Positions 32,375 to 33,770 of a stretch of 33,770 nt of DNA are shown here, piece by piece. The stretch lies in NCBI GenBank assembly GCA_947632175.1, contig CANROC010000027.1, positions 1 to 33,770 of the forward strand, written 5' to 3'. Each line of letters starts with the position of its first letter. Within the stretch, counting starts at the first letter, position 1. Below the pieces are notes generated by a model. The model ran no database searches. It saw nothing but the letters and a program-made list of their open reading frames with translations, and had not been told where the DNA came from. A program made the translations under genes and the position numbers. This DNA is from an uncultured Oscillospiraceae bacterium. GTDB taxonomy: Bacteria; Bacillota; Clostridia; Oscillospirales; Oscillospiraceae.

Positions 32375-33707
32375 TCAGACCCGGCTCAAGTTCGCATTCT
32401 TCTATGGCTTCCTGAATGGCGTCCTCAAATTTGAAAACTACCTCGACATGCTCCTGATCAATGACATAGACCGCTTTCAGCATCTCTGTGGCCATTTTAC
32501 GGGTGAGCGTCTGCAATTCCCTCGCAGCTTGTCCAGCTGCCTTCACGAGCATCAGTTTATCCGTAACCTCTTTCTGGTGTTCTTCTTTTGCCTCGATATC
32601 TGCGATCTTTTTTTCAAGTTCCTCCAGCTCGGCCGAAAGCATATCCTTTTCAGATATGAACTGTTCCCTCGACAAAAGCCCGTCTGCATACTCCTCATAT
32701 GCCCTGATCTTCCTCGCTTTTATTTTCTTTACCCTGTCTCTGTATGCGCTGAGAGTATTCTTTACTTTTCCCGTTTCCCTCTTTTTCAGAAGGCCGTCAC
32801 ACAAACTGCCCATTTGCTGGATACTTACCAGCACTACCCTTTCCAGCCAATCATACGAATAGTTCTCCTCGCTGCAGCCGCTTTTCCTTACCTGCCTCCA
32901 TCCGCAGTGTATAGTATCTCCGTAAGCGCCATAATTAATCAGCATCGATCTCCGACAATTCCCACACCGTGCGATCCCTTTCAGTGCAAATTTTCTTTCT
33001 GCTCTATACCCTTTCTGCGTTTGGTAGCGGATCGCCAGCTGCGCCTGTTGGAATGTTTCCTCACTGATGATTGGTTCATGGGCGTTTTCTGTTTTATACA
33101 GTTCTTTATCGGGGACATTCCTGATCTGTCTCCCGCCAAGAATCACGGTTTCCTGCTTTCCCTGCACAAGTGTTCCCATATAAGATTCATTCCGCAGAAT
33201 TCTCCATACCATTGATGCGTTCCATAAAAGTTTATCTTCCGGCGCAATGGTCTGCTTTGGGCCACTCCACCGTCCCACGCCTCTCAAGTAAGCACAAGGT
33301 GTCGGAATACCTTCATGGTTCAGTTTTTCGGCAATTGCGCTCGTAGCATGGCCCTTTGCCGCTTCCTCAAAAATCAGCCGTATAATTTCAGCCGCCCCCT
33401 CGTCAATGATCCAGCCCTCTTTGATGTCATCACATACATATCCGAATGGGGTTCTCTTACTGGTCAGGATTCCCTTCGACCACTTTACCCTGTGTGCGGC
33501 TCGCTCCTTTTTTGCACAGTCTTTTACATACAGGGTATTGATGAGGTTTTGCAGGGCTATTGAAAAGTCGATGCCTTCCGATACCCCCGTATCAAAATTC
33601 TCATTAACAGCTATAAGGCGTATACCGAGCAGTGGGAATATCTGCTCCACATAGTCCCCGACCTCGATGTAATTTCTGCCCAGTCTGCTCATATCTTCTT
33701 GTGTCAA
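32367..33707 (-). pseudogene. Large serine recombinase, 5' end missing
   Basis: The frame begins within the resolvase domain: DMSRLGRNYIEVGDYVEQIF, then IAVNENFDTGV, the recombinase domain TPFGYVCDDIKEGWIIDEGA, a zinc ribbon (IARCGNCRRSM ... IHCGW ... SGC), coiled coil and C-terminal strand VEVVFKFEDAI. The first ~80 residues with the catalytic R-x-S and the SGxxxxRP motif are absent. Upstream, at about 33700, the frame continues into unrelated AT-rich sequence (FRKKFQNFFSSYLTQE). The recombinase is therefore interrupted by an insertion or deletion close to the window edge and cannot be catalytic as it stands. It resembles, but is not a copy of, the recombinase at 11168-12715. Confidence 0.75.
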
Positions 33708-33770
33708 GTAGGAACTAAAAAAATTTTGAAATTTTTTGCGAAAAGTCCACGGTAGCTTTCTTGCCCCGTG
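33708..33770. other. Unrelated sequence joined to the broken recombinase
   Basis: From about 33706 the sequence is AT-rich (AACTAAAAAAATTTTGAAAT) and no longer matches a recombinase. It may be the end of an insertion sequence that continues outside the window; no terminal repeat can be confirmed from one side. Confidence 0.35.

Noticed and set aside
1-33770. CRISPR array or tRNA genes serving as attachment sites
   Set aside because: No regularly spaced identical repeats and no cloverleaf with T-arm consensus were seen on either strand.

Overview
The window looks like an accessory region of a Gram-positive anaerobe of the class Clostridia, most likely Lachnospiraceae. The evidence is family content (large serine recombinases, DUF4314, an Rpn-type nuclease, a LicD/Wzx/Wzy polysaccharide operon), strong AGGAGG-like ribosome binding sites, and sharp switches between GC-rich element genes and AT-rich polysaccharide genes. 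No tRNA, rRNA or CRISPR array was seen.

Layout. (1) 1-2517 is a graveyard of host-type genes: the 3' end of an unknown gene, a small hypothetical gene, an AbiEii-type toxin remnant joined to a truncated AAA ATPase, and the C-terminal third of a sodium:solute symporter cut off at about 2517. (2) 2522-4742, minus strand, is GC-rich phage/ICE-like cargo: a low-complexity protein with a conserved C-terminal domain, a DUF4406-like protein and a sigma-70 region 4 protein. (3) 4984-9211, plus strand, is a compact five-gene operon: three unfamiliar proteins that all carry one glycine-rich beta-type motif, an excisionase-type HTH protein, and a RloC/PrrC-like ABC ATPase with a CPYC zinc-hook-like motif. 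The ATPase has lost its 3' end at a junction with a foreign minus-strand gene. This operon is the best candidate here for an undescribed conflict system. (4) 9446-9872 holds a candidate ~170-nt structured RNA with its own near-consensus promoter and intrinsic terminator. (5) 9873-20934, minus strand, holds an Rpn nuclease gene with a perfect consensus promoter, then a recombination operon: accessory proteins, a long serine recombinase with a stop codon inside its catalytic motif, a DUF4314 protein, and a trio of serine recombinases whose first-transcribed member has a degenerate active site. (6) 21185-31815, minus strand, is an AT-rich capsule/exopolysaccharide operon: glycosyltransferases, two hexapeptide acyltransferases each with a G9 coding tract, a WbsX-type protein, Wzy polymerase, LicD transferase, cytidylyltransferase, Wzx flippase and a ferredoxin/F420-dehydrogenase-beta-like protein. 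Its first glycosyltransferase has an internal deletion and no priming transferase is present. (7) 32177-33707, minus strand, is another serine recombinase, cut off at its 5' end, translationally coupled to a 40-residue ORF and followed by a strong terminator.

Taken together, the polysaccharide operon is sandwiched between serine-recombinase modules, and several genes are broken at module borders (2517, ~9110, ~20935, ~33700). This suggests repeated insertion and recombination of elements at this site. All functional assignments come from reading motifs by eye; no database search was run.
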